Shown one piece after another: positions 33,985 to 42,928 of a DNA stretch of 64,000 nt. The stretch lies in contig JBFWZA010000003.1 in assembly GCA_050185825.1 (NCBI GenBank), forward strand, positions 124,001-188,000. Reading direction: 5' to 3'. The DNA is from SZUA-309 sp050185825 (GTDB lineage: Bacteria > Pseudomonadota > Gammaproteobacteria > Pseudomonadales > Azotimanducaceae). Numbering within the stretch: the first letter of the stretch is position 1; each line of letters starts with the position of its first letter. Position numbers and translations under genes: made by a program. The notes under the pieces were generated by a model, which saw only the letters and a program-made list of their open reading frames with translations, ran no database searches and was not told the DNA's origin.

Positions 33985-35345
33985 AAGTATTCGCCGCCAT
34001 CGTCCTGTTCGCCATCTATCTCAACGTTCCGGCGGTAGCGGTTCGCGAGTTCGGCGTCCCGTTTTTCGCCGGTGCGGCCATTCCCCTGCTGCTCGCCATA
34101 CCGCTCGCCCACTCGCTGGTGGTGCGTGGAGAGCCGTTGCGCCTGCCGGGTCTGCTGATCGCCGGGATGATTCTGCTGGCCGTGCACGCCGTCAGCGCCT
34201 ACTTCGCCGTCAGACCCGACGAGTCCTTCGATCGGGTGCTGGAGTGGGCCCTGGAAGGCGTGCTGCTGACCGCGCTGATCGTCAACGTCTTCCGGACGCG
34301 CGCGGATGCCATTGCCGCCGTGGTAGCGGTGGTTACCGCCGGCGCGGTGATGGGCGCCATCGTGCTCCTGCAGCAGGCGCTCGACGCCACGGACAGTGAC
34401 TTCTTCGGATTCGGTCAGCTCGACGCCGAGCTCGTCAGCGACCAGGGAACTCTGCAGCGACGGCTGGCCGGACCGATCGGGGAGACCAACCGCTTTGCTC
34501 AGATCATGGCGGTCCTGATACCGATGGCGGCCGCGCTCGCTATCACCTCTCGCGGACTCCAGAGGCTCGGGTACTGGTTCATGACCGCGCTGATCACGGG
34601 TGGCATGGCGCTGGCGTTTTCGCGCGGCGTCATCGTTGCGCTGGTACTGGCTGTGCCTTTCGCGCTCCTCTTCAATCTGCTCAAGCTGCGCCATGTCGCG
34701 TTCGGGCTGCTCGGCGGGCTGCTGCTCATGCTCATGCTGCCTCACTACGCGGAACGGGTCGTCAGCATCGGTGATGTGGCGATCCAGACACTCGGGCTGT
34801 CGCCGCACGGTCTGCGGAATGCGGACGGCGCGGCCCGCGGTCGGCTCACCGAGATGAAGTCGACCGCCCTGGTGTTTGCAGATCACCCGCTGCTCGGCGC
34901 CGGCCCTGGCATGGCTCAGGTGCTCTACGCGGATTATGCACCCGTGGTGGGTGGCAAGGTCCGGCCCGGTCAGCGGGAGGCGCACAATCTCTATCTGCAG
35001 CTGGCCGCGGAGACCGGCATCATCGGTCTGGCAGTGTTCGCGACGGTAATCGTATTCGCCTTCAGCGGACTCGAGCGTGCCAGGAAGCGGCTCGCCGCCA
35101 GGGACTACCGGCTGTGGGGTCTCGCCTGCGGCATGGAACTCGCCCTCATCATCTACCTGGGAACCAGCCTTTTCCTGCATTCCGCCTACATCAGATACCT
35201 GTGGATGCTGCTGGGCCTGTGCGTGATCGTCGCGAGCGCCGACCGGCTGCCGCTGCTCATTCACCTGCTGGGCCGGATGCTGGCGGAGACGGTCCGCAGC
35301 GTCAGAAGTCGGGAGGTGGCAGGTGAACCCGAACAGGGACGCTGA
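33981..35345 (+). CDS. O-antigen ligase/Wzy-like polymerase
   Basis: A 454-aa protein with about 11 membrane helices and a large periplasmic loop (about residues 255-340) holding HPLLGAGPGMAQV and REAHNLYLQLAAETGIIGL, the Wzy_C/WaaL signature with the catalytic-loop His. It most likely polymerises the repeat units at the periplasmic face. ATGA overlap with the GT2 gene fixes the start at 33981; the same frame is open far upstream, but only as a shadow of the GT2 gene. Confidence 0.9.
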   Translation: MKVFAAIVLFAIYLNVPAVAVREFGVPFFAGAAIPLLLAIPLAHSLVVRGEPLRLPGLLIAGMILLAVHAVSAYFAVRPDESFDRVLEWALEGVLLTALIVNVFRTRADAIAAVVAVVTAGAVMGAIVLLQQALDATDSDFFGFGQLDAELVSDQGTLQRRLAGPIGETNRFAQIMAVLIPMAAALAITSRGLQRLGYWFMTALITGGMALAFSRGVIVALVLAVPFALLFNLLKLRHVAFGLLGGLLLMLMLPHYAERVVSIGDVAIQTLGLSPHGLRNADGAARGRLTEMKSTALVFADHPLLGAGPGMAQVLYADYAPVVGGKVRPGQREAHNLYLQLAAETGIIGLAVFATVIVFAFSGLERARKRLAARDYRLWGLACGMELALIIYLGTSLFLHSAYIRYLWMLLGLCVIVASADRLPLLIHLLGRMLAETVRSVRSREVAGEPEQGR

Positions 35346-36852
35346 GCCCGCCGGCGGCAGCATCGATCGCCAGCTGCGCGGATCGAGCGTGCTGCTCGCC
35401 GGCCGCCTGCTCAGCAAGTTCATCAATTTTGGTGTTCAGGTCGCCATCATCCGCCTGCTCACCAAGGAAGACTTCGGCGCTTTCGCCTATGGTCTGGCAC
35501 TCGTCGCAGCCGGCGAGGTACTCGTCAAGATCGGCCTGGGCCAGGGCGCCAACCGGTTCGTACCGTACTACTTCGAGCGCGGAGAGCACGATCGGCTGCT
35601 CGGCACGCTGCTGCTGGTAACGGTCACCATCCTGGTGCTCGGTGGCGCCGGCTTCGCCGCACTCTGGTGGATTGCCGGCTACGGTCTGGCAGGCTTCCCG
35701 AGCGGCACCGGCAGCACCGTCGTTCTGCTGCTGGCACTGCTCGCGCCGGTTCAGGCACTCGACCAGATCTGCATCCAGACTCTGGCCTGCTTCGCGAAGC
35801 CCTGGCAGATCTTTCTGCGCAAGCACGTTCTGGCTCCACTGTTGCGGGTTCTGGCAGTTGCCGTTGCTTTCTTCGCCGGCGGTAGCAGCGAGGTGCTTGC
35901 GGCTGTTTATCTGGCAGGTGGCGTGCTCGGTCTGGCGATCTGCGTGCACCTTGTTGTCAAGGAGCTGGTGGAGAACGGGGTACTGCGCGAAGGGGTCAGG
36001 ATCGAAATCCCATGGAGACCCCTGATCGACTACTCGCTGCCGCTGGTCAGCTCGGATCTGGTCGCCATCGTGCTCACCGGCGTCACCACGGTGATGCTCA
36101 TGGCGGCAGGCGGCGAAACCGAGGTGGCGTCCATGCGTGCCGTCGCGCCAGCCGCAGCCCTGAACCTGCTTGTCATCCAGAGCTTCGGTATCCTGTTTCT
36201 GCCGAGCGCAGCACGACTGTTCGCCCGCAACGATCTTGCCGGCATGACCCGGCACCACTGGGAGTCCGTGGCCTGGGTGTCCATCCTGAGCTTCCCGATC
36301 TTCGCCCTCACCTTCTGCATCGCTCCCAGGCTCGTCACCGTGCTGTTCGGCGAGCCGTACGCGGACTCCGCGATCGTGCTGGCGGTGATGTCCGTGGGCA
36401 GCTTCGCCGCGGTCGTCACGGCGTTCAGCTCCGAAGCCCTGCAGGTCGTGCATCTGACCAGACCCCTGCTGCAGTCGAACCTGCTGATGATCTTCGTGTC
36501 CGTGGTCCTGGCTGCCCTGCTCATCCCGACCTACGGCGCGCTGGGCGCAGCGGTCGCCGTGACGGGCGCACGGCTGCTGGGAGCGGCAGTACGGCAGCGG
36601 GCGCTGCTCTCCTCCGGTTCCATCGGCTCCGCGCCGGATGCAATCCGGACGATCTGGTGGAAGCTGCTGGCGGCCACGGTCGCCGCTTCGCTGCTGGGCT
36701 GGGCCTGGCAGCCGGCGCTGATCGTCGAGCTCGCACTCCTGGCGGTGGTCTGCCTCGCGCTGCTGAGAAGCTGCGCAAAGGCACTGGACGTCGGCCGGAC
36801 TTTCCCCGAGCTGCTCAAAGTGCCGCTGTTCAGATACGTCGTTGCCGGTTGA
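35323..36852 (+). CDS. Wzx-like polysaccharide flippase
   Basis: A 509-aa MATE/MOP-superfamily protein with about 12-14 helices. GSSVLLAGRLLSKFINFGVQVAIIRLLTKEDFG is the usual flippase opening (paired helices before a D/E-FG motif); RFVPYYFERGEHDRLLG and AFSSEALQVVHLTRPLLQSN follow family spacing. It carries undecaprenyl-linked units across the inner membrane. GTG 35323 overlaps the polymerase by 23 nt. Confidence 0.9.
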   Translation: MNPNRDAEPAGGSIDRQLRGSSVLLAGRLLSKFINFGVQVAIIRLLTKEDFGAFAYGLALVAAGEVLVKIGLGQGANRFVPYYFERGEHDRLLGTLLLVTVTILVLGGAGFAALWWIAGYGLAGFPSGTGSTVVLLLALLAPVQALDQICIQTLACFAKPWQIFLRKHVLAPLLRVLAVAVAFFAGGSSEVLAAVYLAGGVLGLAICVHLVVKELVENGVLREGVRIEIPWRPLIDYSLPLVSSDLVAIVLTGVTTVMLMAAGGETEVASMRAVAPAAALNLLVIQSFGILFLPSAARLFARNDLAGMTRHHWESVAWVSILSFPIFALTFCIAPRLVTVLFGEPYADSAIVLAVMSVGSFAAVVTAFSSEALQVVHLTRPLLQSNLLMIFVSVVLAALLIPTYGALGAAVAVTGARLLGAAVRQRALLSSGSIGSAPDAIRTIWWKLLAATVAASLLGWAWQPALIVELALLAVVCLALLRSCAKALDVGRTFPELLKVPLFRYVVAG

Positions 36853-36856
36853 TCGG

Positions 36857-37873
36857 ATGCCGATCCTCGTCGCTCTGCTGTTGTTGCTGCTGCCGCCGGC
36901 CGCGACCGCCAGAGTCTGGCTCGACGCGGAGGATCTCCGTCAGCTGCCCGACGACGGTCCGGCCTGGGAGGCGATGATCAAACGCGCCACGCGCACCGAC
37001 ATCTCGCCTTGCCTCGCCGATCAGGACGATCCGAGCAACGTGGCGACCCTGGCGCTAGCGCTCTATGCCACGCGTGCCGACGACGCCGAGGCCAGGGATC
37101 GTGTACGGGAAATCGTCCGCCGTGTTCCCGGCACGGAACGCGGCGCGAGGACCCTGGCACTGGGACGGGAGCTGGCAGCCTATGTGATCGCAGCCGATCT
37201 GGTCGGGCTGCCCGCGGAGCAGAGGGCTGCCTTCGAACGCTGGCTCCGTTCACTCCTGACCCGGAATTTTCAGGGGCGCACCCTCCGCTCGACCCACGAG
37301 GACCGTCCCAACAACTGGGGAACACATGCCGGCGCGAGCCGTCTGGCCGTGGCCATCTACCTCGAGGATCGGGAGGAGATCGAACGCTCTGCCCACGTCT
37401 TCCGCGGCTGGCTGGGCGATGCGGATGGCTGGCAGGGTTTCGAGTTCGGAGACACCTGGTGGCAGCCCGCCGGCTCACGCAACTACGCCATCAACCCACC
37501 CGGCTCGTCGATTCAGGGGCATTCGGTCGACGGGGTGCTTCCCGATGACCAGCGTCGGGCAGGAGCCTTCCGCTGGCCACCGCCGAAGGAGAACTACGTC
37601 TACGAAGCGCTGCAAGGCGCCCTCACCCAGGCGCTCCTGCTGGAGGCACAGGGATACGATGTCTGGTCCTGGGGCGACGCCGCCCTGCTGCGGGCATTCC
37701 GCTGGCTTCAGACGGAAGCCCGCTACCCCGCCCGGGGTGACGATACCTGGATGCCCCATGTGATCAACCACGCCTACGGCGTCTCGCTACCAGCACCCTG
37801 TCCCGCGACTCCCGGCAAGGGTCTGGGCTTCACGGACTGGATCTACGGCTGCGCCGGCCGGCCGCCCCGCTAG
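36857..37873 (+). CDS. Secreted alginate-lyase-like protein
   Basis: 338 aa with signal peptide MPILVALLLLLLPPAATA. The helical toroid pattern of alginate lyase (PF05426-like) proteins is visible: AAYVIAADLVGLP, RSTHEDRPNNWGTHAGASRLAVAIYLED (Asn/His catalytic region), and ENYVYEALQGALTQALLLEAQG. Such periplasmic lyases in exopolysaccharide loci trim or clear polymer that fails to be exported. The substrate need not be alginate; a uronate-containing polymer is suggested. It is the last gene of the right arm, 4 nt after the flippase stop. Confidence 0.8.
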   Translation: MPILVALLLLLLPPAATARVWLDAEDLRQLPDDGPAWEAMIKRATRTDISPCLADQDDPSNVATLALALYATRADDAEARDRVREIVRRVPGTERGARTLALGRELAAYVIAADLVGLPAEQRAAFERWLRSLLTRNFQGRTLRSTHEDRPNNWGTHAGASRLAVAIYLEDREEIERSAHVFRGWLGDADGWQGFEFGDTWWQPAGSRNYAINPPGSSIQGHSVDGVLPDDQRRAGAFRWPPPKENYVYEALQGALTQALLLEAQGYDVWSWGDAALLRAFRWLQTEARYPARGDDTWMPHVINHAYGVSLPAPCPATPGKGLGFTDWIYGCAGRPPR

Positions 37874-37893
37874 ACCATCGATCGAATGCCCGA

Positions 37894-39561
37894 CTACATC
37901 CAGCGCCGCGCCTGGTCTGCCGGCAGGGGCATGCTGTAGTAGGCGCCCTGCACCTCGTTGCAGCGCTGATCCTTCAGGAGCTGCAGCTGCTCTTCCGTCT
38001 CCACACCTTCCGCCACCACGTTCAGGCTCAGGATGTGGGAGAGGGTGATGATGCCGGACGCGATGGCGGCGCTGTTCCAGTCGCTCGTGACGTTCCTGAT
38101 GAAGGACCGGTCGATCTTCACCGTGTCCACCGGCATCCGCTGCAGGTAGCTCAGCGAGGAGTAGCCGGTGCCGAAATCGTCCAGCGATACCCGGACGCCG
38201 ATGTATCTGAGATTTTCCAGCAGCCTCGTGGACGTTTCGAGATCGTCGATGAACGCGCTCTCCGTGATCTCGAACTCCAGGTTTCGCGGCGGCACCTCGT
38301 GCTCCAGAAGCTGCTCGGTCACGAAGTTGGCGAAGTCCGTGCGCAGCAGGTCCTGGCCGGAGAGGTTGATGGCGACAGTGGGCACACGGATGCCTTCCCC
38401 CTGCCACTGCCGGATCTGCCGGCATACGGAGCGCACGACGAAGCGCGTAATGTCGGTGACGACGCCGATCTCTTCGGCCAGCGGCACGAACTTCGACGGT
38501 GCCACCACGCCCAGCTTCGCGTCCTCCCAGCGGAGCAGGGCCTCGAAACCGGTGACCTTGCCCGTCTCCAGCGATACCTTGGGCTGATAGCGGATCTCGA
38601 AAGCGCCCTCGGCGATGGCCGCCATGAGCTGTCCTTCCATCGCGTTGCGATCGGCGATCTGCTCATTGATGGACGCCGCGAAGAAACCGAACCGATCGAG
38701 CTTGTGATCGCTGGAAAAGGCCAGCGCGGATATGGCGTTGCGGATCAGATCCTGCTCGCCACCGCCATCCTCGGGGTAGAGGCTGATGCCGACGCGTGGC
38801 GCGGGACGGATGGTGACGTTGCCGACCGCCACGGGCTCCGAGACGGCGTCGAGCATGCGCTCCACGATGCCGGTGACGTCACCGAGCTGGCGGACTTCGG
38901 ACAGCAGCACCAGAAATCGATCGCCTTCCAGCCGTGTCAGCATGCGCTCGTTCGCCGAGGGCGCCTGCCCGACCAGGTCGTAGCCGCGCAGCTCCCGCAC
39001 CAGACGCCGGCTGGTTTCGAGCAGCAGCCCCTGGATGCCTTCCGGATCGAGCGTTCCCTGATGCCGGCCCAGGCTCCGCAGGTCCACAGCCAGCACCGCC
39101 AGCTGGCGGTTGAACCTGGACGCATGCCGCACCTGAAACGCCAGATAGCGCCGGAAGAACTCGTAGTTCGGCAGGTCGGTGACGCGGTCGTAGTGCACCA
39201 GCCGATCCAGCTCGGTGCGCATCTCGCTGAGCTCGCGTTCGCTGGCCGACAGCGCGCTGACGGTGTCCGCGAGACGGGACAGGCGCATGGCGAGTGCACG
39301 CTCGCTCACCGGCTTGATGACGAAATCGATCAGCGGATTCGCGGACAGCTCCGGACCGATGGCATCGATCTCGCTCTCGTCGATCTTGAGCACGCACGCC
39401 CCGCCCGCGGCACTGAGCGCCTGCACCCGCGCCTTGAGCGCTTCGAGACTGGTTTCGCTGCTGGAATCCAGCACCTGAAGCTTGGGGGGGCGGGCAGCCG
39501 ACCCCTTCCCTCTTCCGCCGTGCATGGTCGACTGAACCTCGATCTGCATCATGACCCCCAA
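37894..39561 (-). CDS. GGDEF(degenerate)-EAL c-di-GMP phosphodiesterase
   Basis: 555 aa. Residues about 25-110 look like a receiver-like domain without the usual phospho-Asp pocket. The GGDEF domain (about 125-290) is degenerate (RLEGDRFLVLL), so no cyclase activity is expected. The EAL domain (about 300-555) is intact: GFEALLRWED, AINLSGQDLL, EFEITESAF, SLDDFGTGYSSLSYLQ, VDTVKIDRSFI and VAEGVETEEQ cover the metal and catalytic residues. It should hydrolyse c-di-GMP and so oppose the cyclase at 12087. Soluble, no membrane segment. It converges with the exopolysaccharide arm, 20 bp from the lyase. Confidence 0.9.
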   Translation of the reverse strand: MGVMMQIEVQSTMHGGRGKGSAARPPKLQVLDSSSETSLEALKARVQALSAAGGACVLKIDESEIDAIGPELSANPLIDFVIKPVSERALAMRLSRLADTVSALSASERELSEMRTELDRLVHYDRVTDLPNYEFFRRYLAFQVRHASRFNRQLAVLAVDLRSLGRHQGTLDPEGIQGLLLETSRRLVRELRGYDLVGQAPSANERMLTRLEGDRFLVLLSEVRQLGDVTGIVERMLDAVSEPVAVGNVTIRPAPRVGISLYPEDGGGEQDLIRNAISALAFSSDHKLDRFGFFAASINEQIADRNAMEGQLMAAIAEGAFEIRYQPKVSLETGKVTGFEALLRWEDAKLGVVAPSKFVPLAEEIGVVTDITRFVVRSVCRQIRQWQGEGIRVPTVAINLSGQDLLRTDFANFVTEQLLEHEVPPRNLEFEITESAFIDDLETSTRLLENLRYIGVRVSLDDFGTGYSSLSYLQRMPVDTVKIDRSFIRNVTSDWNSAAIASGIITLSHILSLNVVAEGVETEEQLQLLKDQRCNEVQGAYYSMPLPADQARRWM

Positions 39562-39572
39562 TCCGCGGCCGT

Positions 39573-40925
39573 TCAGTCGTTCGACGCCGAAGGCGAACGG
39601 ACATCGGCGCTGATGACGTTCCCGTCGGATCCGAATCTCAGCGTCATCGCATCTCCGGCACGCACCAGGAAGCGGAGCTGCCAGGCAGGTATCCGGCGTC
39701 CATCGTAGAACGCCGCCGCTGCCCGGAAGATGCCCGCCCGACGCTGATTCAGCAGCTCGGGACCACGCCAGAAGCTCGCGTCGCGAACCTGAGCCCGCAC
39801 CAGCTGCGGCTGGGTGCCGGTCCGCGTGACCTTGCGGGCCCGGATCACACCGTCGCTCTCCTCCACGATCAGGCTGACCGCGTCGTGCACGCCAAGGCTG
39901 TCCGGCCCCAGCCAGCGGTAACCGTCCCGATCGTCGCGGAAGCTCGTGCGCCGGTCGATCTGCACCCGGGAACCAGCCACGGTGATGGTCGTGCCGTCGG
40001 CATCCAGGGCCTCGATCATCCCGTCGAGCCGATAGAAGCGGCGCTGCTCGGTGCGCACGTCGCGGGCAACCAGCTCACCCTGGGGCGTCAGCGTGCCGGT
40101 CACGGTCGCATCGAGGCCGGGGAGCAGCCTGGCTTCGAGATCTGCGGGCACCGACAGCGCGGTATCCCGGATCCACCAGGCACCCGAGTCACGACGGAGC
40201 ATGCCTTCCAGGGTAACCGGAATGGACCGGACATCCCGATCCGCCTGTCGGACGAGCCTGGTGGCATGCAGGGTGCCTTCGCCGTCGTAGTCGCCCAGCG
40301 CGTGAATCCACTCGCCGACCGCCAACGTCACGCCATCCGGATCGATACCCGTCGCCAGCGCATCGACGATGATTCCGCCGATCGTTACCGCAGTCCCGTC
40401 GATGGCGCTGATGGCGCCGGACAGCACGTTCTCGGCTCGGTCCGTCGCATCCACGGAGCTCGCGACCAGCGTGCCGTCGTGCCGGTATTGCGCGCTCACC
40501 GCGACGAACATGCCCGGTTCCAGCGTCTCGAGCGACACGCCGTGGAGCCAGGTGTCCGCGTCGATCTGCACACGCTGGCCCAGGACGACCAGCGTCGCCT
40601 GCTGCAGGTCGGCGTCCTTCACCCGAACGGACTCGATGATGCCTGCCACCGTGTCGTAATAGTCCATGGACCAGGCCGCGAGAGTGTCACCATCCGCCCG
40701 GTAGCTCACGTGGTAACCCACCTTGAGATCCGCCTCGGAGGCCGGCCGGCCGTTGATCCGGATGATGGCGCCATCGGTTTCATAGTGAACGCCGTCGATG
40801 ACCACGCTGTGGAAGTATTTGACGACGCCCGATCCACCGATGCCGTCGGCCGAGGCCACTTTGCCCCAGGCCGCCAGCAGCAGTACGCACGCCAGGCTGA
40901 ACAGATTCTTCGCCACGGGTTTCAT
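39573..40925 (-). CDS. Secreted DUF5666-domain protein
   Basis: 450 aa. Signal peptide (NLFSLACVLLLAAWGKVASA), then repeated small beta domains of about 70-75 residues: GSGVVKYFHSVVIDGVHYETDGAIIRINGRPA and VLSGAISAIDGTAVTIGGIIVDA, each with an LxVGxxV strand, the DUF5666 pattern (at least four copies). Function is unknown for the family; an OB-like periplasmic binding role is likely. It is coupled by ATGA to the DUF6502 gene upstream and is the last gene of a three-gene operon. Confidence 0.83.
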   Translation of the reverse strand: MKPVAKNLFSLACVLLLAAWGKVASADGIGGSGVVKYFHSVVIDGVHYETDGAIIRINGRPASEADLKVGYHVSYRADGDTLAAWSMDYYDTVAGIIESVRVKDADLQQATLVVLGQRVQIDADTWLHGVSLETLEPGMFVAVSAQYRHDGTLVASSVDATDRAENVLSGAISAIDGTAVTIGGIIVDALATGIDPDGVTLAVGEWIHALGDYDGEGTLHATRLVRQADRDVRSIPVTLEGMLRRDSGAWWIRDTALSVPADLEARLLPGLDATVTGTLTPQGELVARDVRTEQRRFYRLDGMIEALDADGTTITVAGSRVQIDRRTSFRDDRDGYRWLGPDSLGVHDAVSLIVEESDGVIRARKVTRTGTQPQLVRAQVRDASFWRGPELLNQRRAGIFRAAAAFYDGRRIPAWQLRFLVRAGDAMTLRFGSDGNVISADVRSPSASND

Positions 40926-41758
40926 TGCACATCTCCATCACGATGCTCAATCCCTGCCGAGCTTTCAGTCGACCATGTTTCGACTTCATAAATTCCGAGT
41001 CCCAACCTCACTGTGGGCTCACCTTCTTCGCGGGTCGCTTTCTTTTCCGCCAGCCAGCGGTCGAGCTCCTCCAGCGTCTGCTGAGACCAGCGTGCCGAGA
41101 CGGAGCGGAAATCCTCGACGTACCGTGCCGGTACGTCGTCATAGATCACCTGACGCTGAAACCGGGCCTCCCGCCGCGGACGCGTCATGTTGTGATCGAA
41201 GGTGTTCAACAGGTCCTGAACGTGGGTGCCCAGGTAACCGAGCATCTCTTCGGAGGCGCCACCGGGAACATAGGCCCGGGACAGCAGCGTCAGGCGCTTG
41301 TCCTGCTCCTCACGCAGCACGCCGATACGGATCAGCTCGTCCGCGATCGCGCGGGCGGGCATGTCGCCGCTGTAGCGGCGGACGAGCTCGCTGAAGCTCT
41401 TCTCGCCGAGGAACGGCAGTGATGCGGGGTCGCCCTTCTCGTCGTGGAAGTCGTCATCGCGCACCCAAGCGCTCAAGACCCGTTCAGCCCGGTTGTGCGG
41501 CGCGACGCCCGTATTCGGCCTGGCCACGGGAAGCTTGAGCTGCCGTGCCACCTCCTTGCGGTTGAGGCCGGTCAGCACGCCGATGCGCGACGTGGACTGC
41601 TTCTTGCCCGGAAGCGCGAAGTCCTTCTCCGCCACGTCCACGTAGACCCGACGCACGATCTCTTCGAACGCCTCGGACGTCAGTCCCTGGCGCAGCAGGA
41701 TGCGCGCCATGGGGCGCAGCATCCGGAAGCATGCCTCGATGAGTGTCTGTTGAGTCAT
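40922..41758 (-). CDS. DUF6502 family protein, probable DNA-binding
   Basis: 278 aa, no signal peptide. The N-terminal half reads as a winged-helix domain: LLRQGLTSEAFEEIVRRVYVDVAEKDF, then STSRIGVLTGLNRKEVARQLKL, the latter a good helix-turn-helix. A second segment (about 110-150, SFSELVRRYSGDMPARAIADELIRIGVL) resembles another HTH/wing. The C-terminal part is of unknown fold. The adjacent twin palindromes at 42003-42053 make autoregulation likely. Genes for DUF5666 (downstream) and a small CxxC protein (upstream) share the transcript. Confidence 0.78.
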   Translation of the reverse strand: MTQQTLIEACFRMLRPMARILLRQGLTSEAFEEIVRRVYVDVAEKDFALPGKKQSTSRIGVLTGLNRKEVARQLKLPVARPNTGVAPHNRAERVLSAWVRDDDFHDEKGDPASLPFLGEKSFSELVRRYSGDMPARAIADELIRIGVLREEQDKRLTLLSRAYVPGGASEEMLGYLGTHVQDLLNTFDHNMTRPRREARFQRQVIYDDVPARYVEDFRSVSARWSQQTLEELDRWLAEKKATREEGEPTVRLGLGIYEVETWSTESSAGIEHRDGDVQ

Positions 41759-41767
41759 GGCCAGCGC

Positions 41768-41956
41768 TCACCGGGTCATCAGCTTGACGAGACGTTCGTG
41801 AATCATCTCGTCCAGGTGAACGACCTCCCGGGCAGCAGGCTCGTAGGTCTTCAGCCTGAGCTTGCGCAACCCCTGCAGCTGGCGGATCTCCTCCATCAGC
41901 GCGAAGCTGGGACAGCTGGTGCAGACCGACTGCTGTATGCGGCTGAGTGCCTTCAT
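41768..41956 (-). CDS. Small CxxC protein heading the DUF6502 operon
   Basis: 62 aa, starting MKALSRIQQSVCTSCPSFALM. I chose ATG 41956 because AGGGAGG stands about 8 nt before it; a longer reading from 42118 would run through the promoter palindromes. The protein has one VCTSC pair, then a highly charged helical stretch (EEIRQLQGLRKLRLK, VVHLDEMIHERLVKLM). No known family. One CxxC could bind a metal with a partner or sense redox state. It is followed 9 nt later by the DUF6502 gene. Confidence 0.62.
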   Translation of the reverse strand: MKALSRIQQSVCTSCPSFALMEEIRQLQGLRKLRLKTYEPAAREVVHLDEMIHERLVKLMTR

Positions 41957-42002
41957 CTCTCTTCCTCCCTTCGTCTCTCCGCCTGTGTTCGACGGTTTCG
42001 TC

Positions 42003-42028
42003 ATATTTGGGACGTTCATCCCAAATAT
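42003..42028. promoter_or_regulatory. Operator 1: perfect 9-bp-arm palindrome
   Basis: Arms ATATTTGGG (42003-42011) and CCCAAATAT (42020-42028) are exact reverse complements around an 8-nt spacer. The core TTTGGG-N8-CCCAAA recurs in operator 2, 28 bp away. It covers the -10 element of the minus-strand promoter and lies about 47 nt upstream of the operon start. Confidence 0.75.
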
Positions 42029-42052
42029 CTCGTTTTGGGACAAGCTACCCAA
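42024..42052 (-). promoter_or_regulatory. Probable promoter of the DUF6502 operon
   Basis: Minus-strand TTGGGT (42052-42047), 17-nt spacer, GATATT (42029-42024). The hexamers are only moderate matches (3/6 and 4/6) but the spacing is ideal and both are embedded in the palindromes, as expected for a repressible promoter. Transcription would begin near 42017. Confidence 0.45.
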
Positions 42053-42053
42053 A
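42034..42053. promoter_or_regulatory. Operator 2: TTTGGG-N8-CCCAAA
   Basis: TTTGGG (42034-42039) and CCCAAA (42048-42053), with the same 8-nt spacing as operator 1 but a different spacer sequence. Its outer half overlaps the -35 hexamer of the minus-strand promoter. Same orientation and core as operator 1, consistent with binding by one dimeric regulator at two sites. Confidence 0.72.
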
Positions 42054-42223
42054 TCCCCGGGTGCGGTCCAGAGACGAATTGTGGAAATCATGTAATTCGC
42101 GCGGATTCGTGATGCCATTCACAGGACGGTACACGGGCCGCCAGCCGCGGTGGTGAGGAGTTGTGGGGAAGTTGCAGCGATCTAACTTGTTGTTTTATAT
42201 CGACAAATCAGCCGGAAACCGGA

Positions 42224-42928
42224 TCACCAGACCCCCGGCAGGAGGCGGTAGCGGGTTTGGTCGCAGAATGCCCGATAACCCGCAAGCTCGGCGCGGAGGG
42301 TACGGTCTTCCAGGGCCGTGCGCACGATCAGCAGCACAGCTACGGCGAAACCGAAGGCTGCCGCCACCCAGGAGCCGAGCAGCAGCGGCCAGCCGAGAAA
42401 CAGCAATATCAGGCCCACGTACATGGGATGGCGCACATAACGATACGGTCCGGTGGAGATCACCCGATGGTCACGGTCCGTCTGGATCCGCACGGTGGTC
42501 TCCAGGTGCGGATTAGCCAGCAGCGCGGCGAGCACCGGTACCATGCCGGCGAAGTGCAGGGCCAGCCCGGCATAGAGCAACGTCTCCGGCATGTGGGTCC
42601 ATTGCCAGCGGACCGAGTCCATACCCGCCGTCCCGAGCATGAGCAGCGTGGCAAGGAAGTAGAGGGCGCCGAACACCCGGTCGAACGGCTTGGTATCCGA
42701 CCGCCGCTTCCAGCGCTCCTCGAGCAGCACCGGATTGATTCTGATCAAAAACGAGAGGTTGAAAGCGAGCGTCGCGCCGAGCACTCCGAGGAACAGCCAG
42801 CCGCGGGCCCAGGAGAAGGTCCCCGCACCCCCGAACAGCAGCACGCCAATGCAGGTCAACGCGACGACCAGCCGTGTCCCACCACCTACCCAGAGCGCGG
42901 CGCTGCTTCTCCGGGCTCCCGATCCCAT
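42224..42928 (-). CDS. Isoprenylcysteine carboxyl methyltransferase-like membrane protein
   Basis: 234 aa with four to five membrane helices. The C-terminal GPYRYVRHPMYVGLILLFLGWPLLLGS is the ICMT/PEMT signature (SAM-binding RHPxY). DRDHRVISTGPY precedes it as usual. Bacterial members methylate small lipids or have unknown substrates. It starts at the stop of the downstream-facing SDR (shared base at 42928), so the two are coupled. The 267 bp between its stop and the small CxxC gene hold the DUF6502 control region. Confidence 0.86.
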   Translation of the reverse strand: MGSGARRSSAALWVGGGTRLVVALTCIGVLLFGGAGTFSWARGWLFLGVLGATLAFNLSFLIRINPVLLEERWKRRSDTKPFDRVFGALYFLATLLMLGTAGMDSVRWQWTHMPETLLYAGLALHFAGMVPVLAALLANPHLETTVRIQTDRDHRVISTGPYRYVRHPMYVGLILLFLGWPLLLGSWVAAAFGFAVAVLLIVRTALEDRTLRAELAGYRAFCDQTRYRLLPGVW

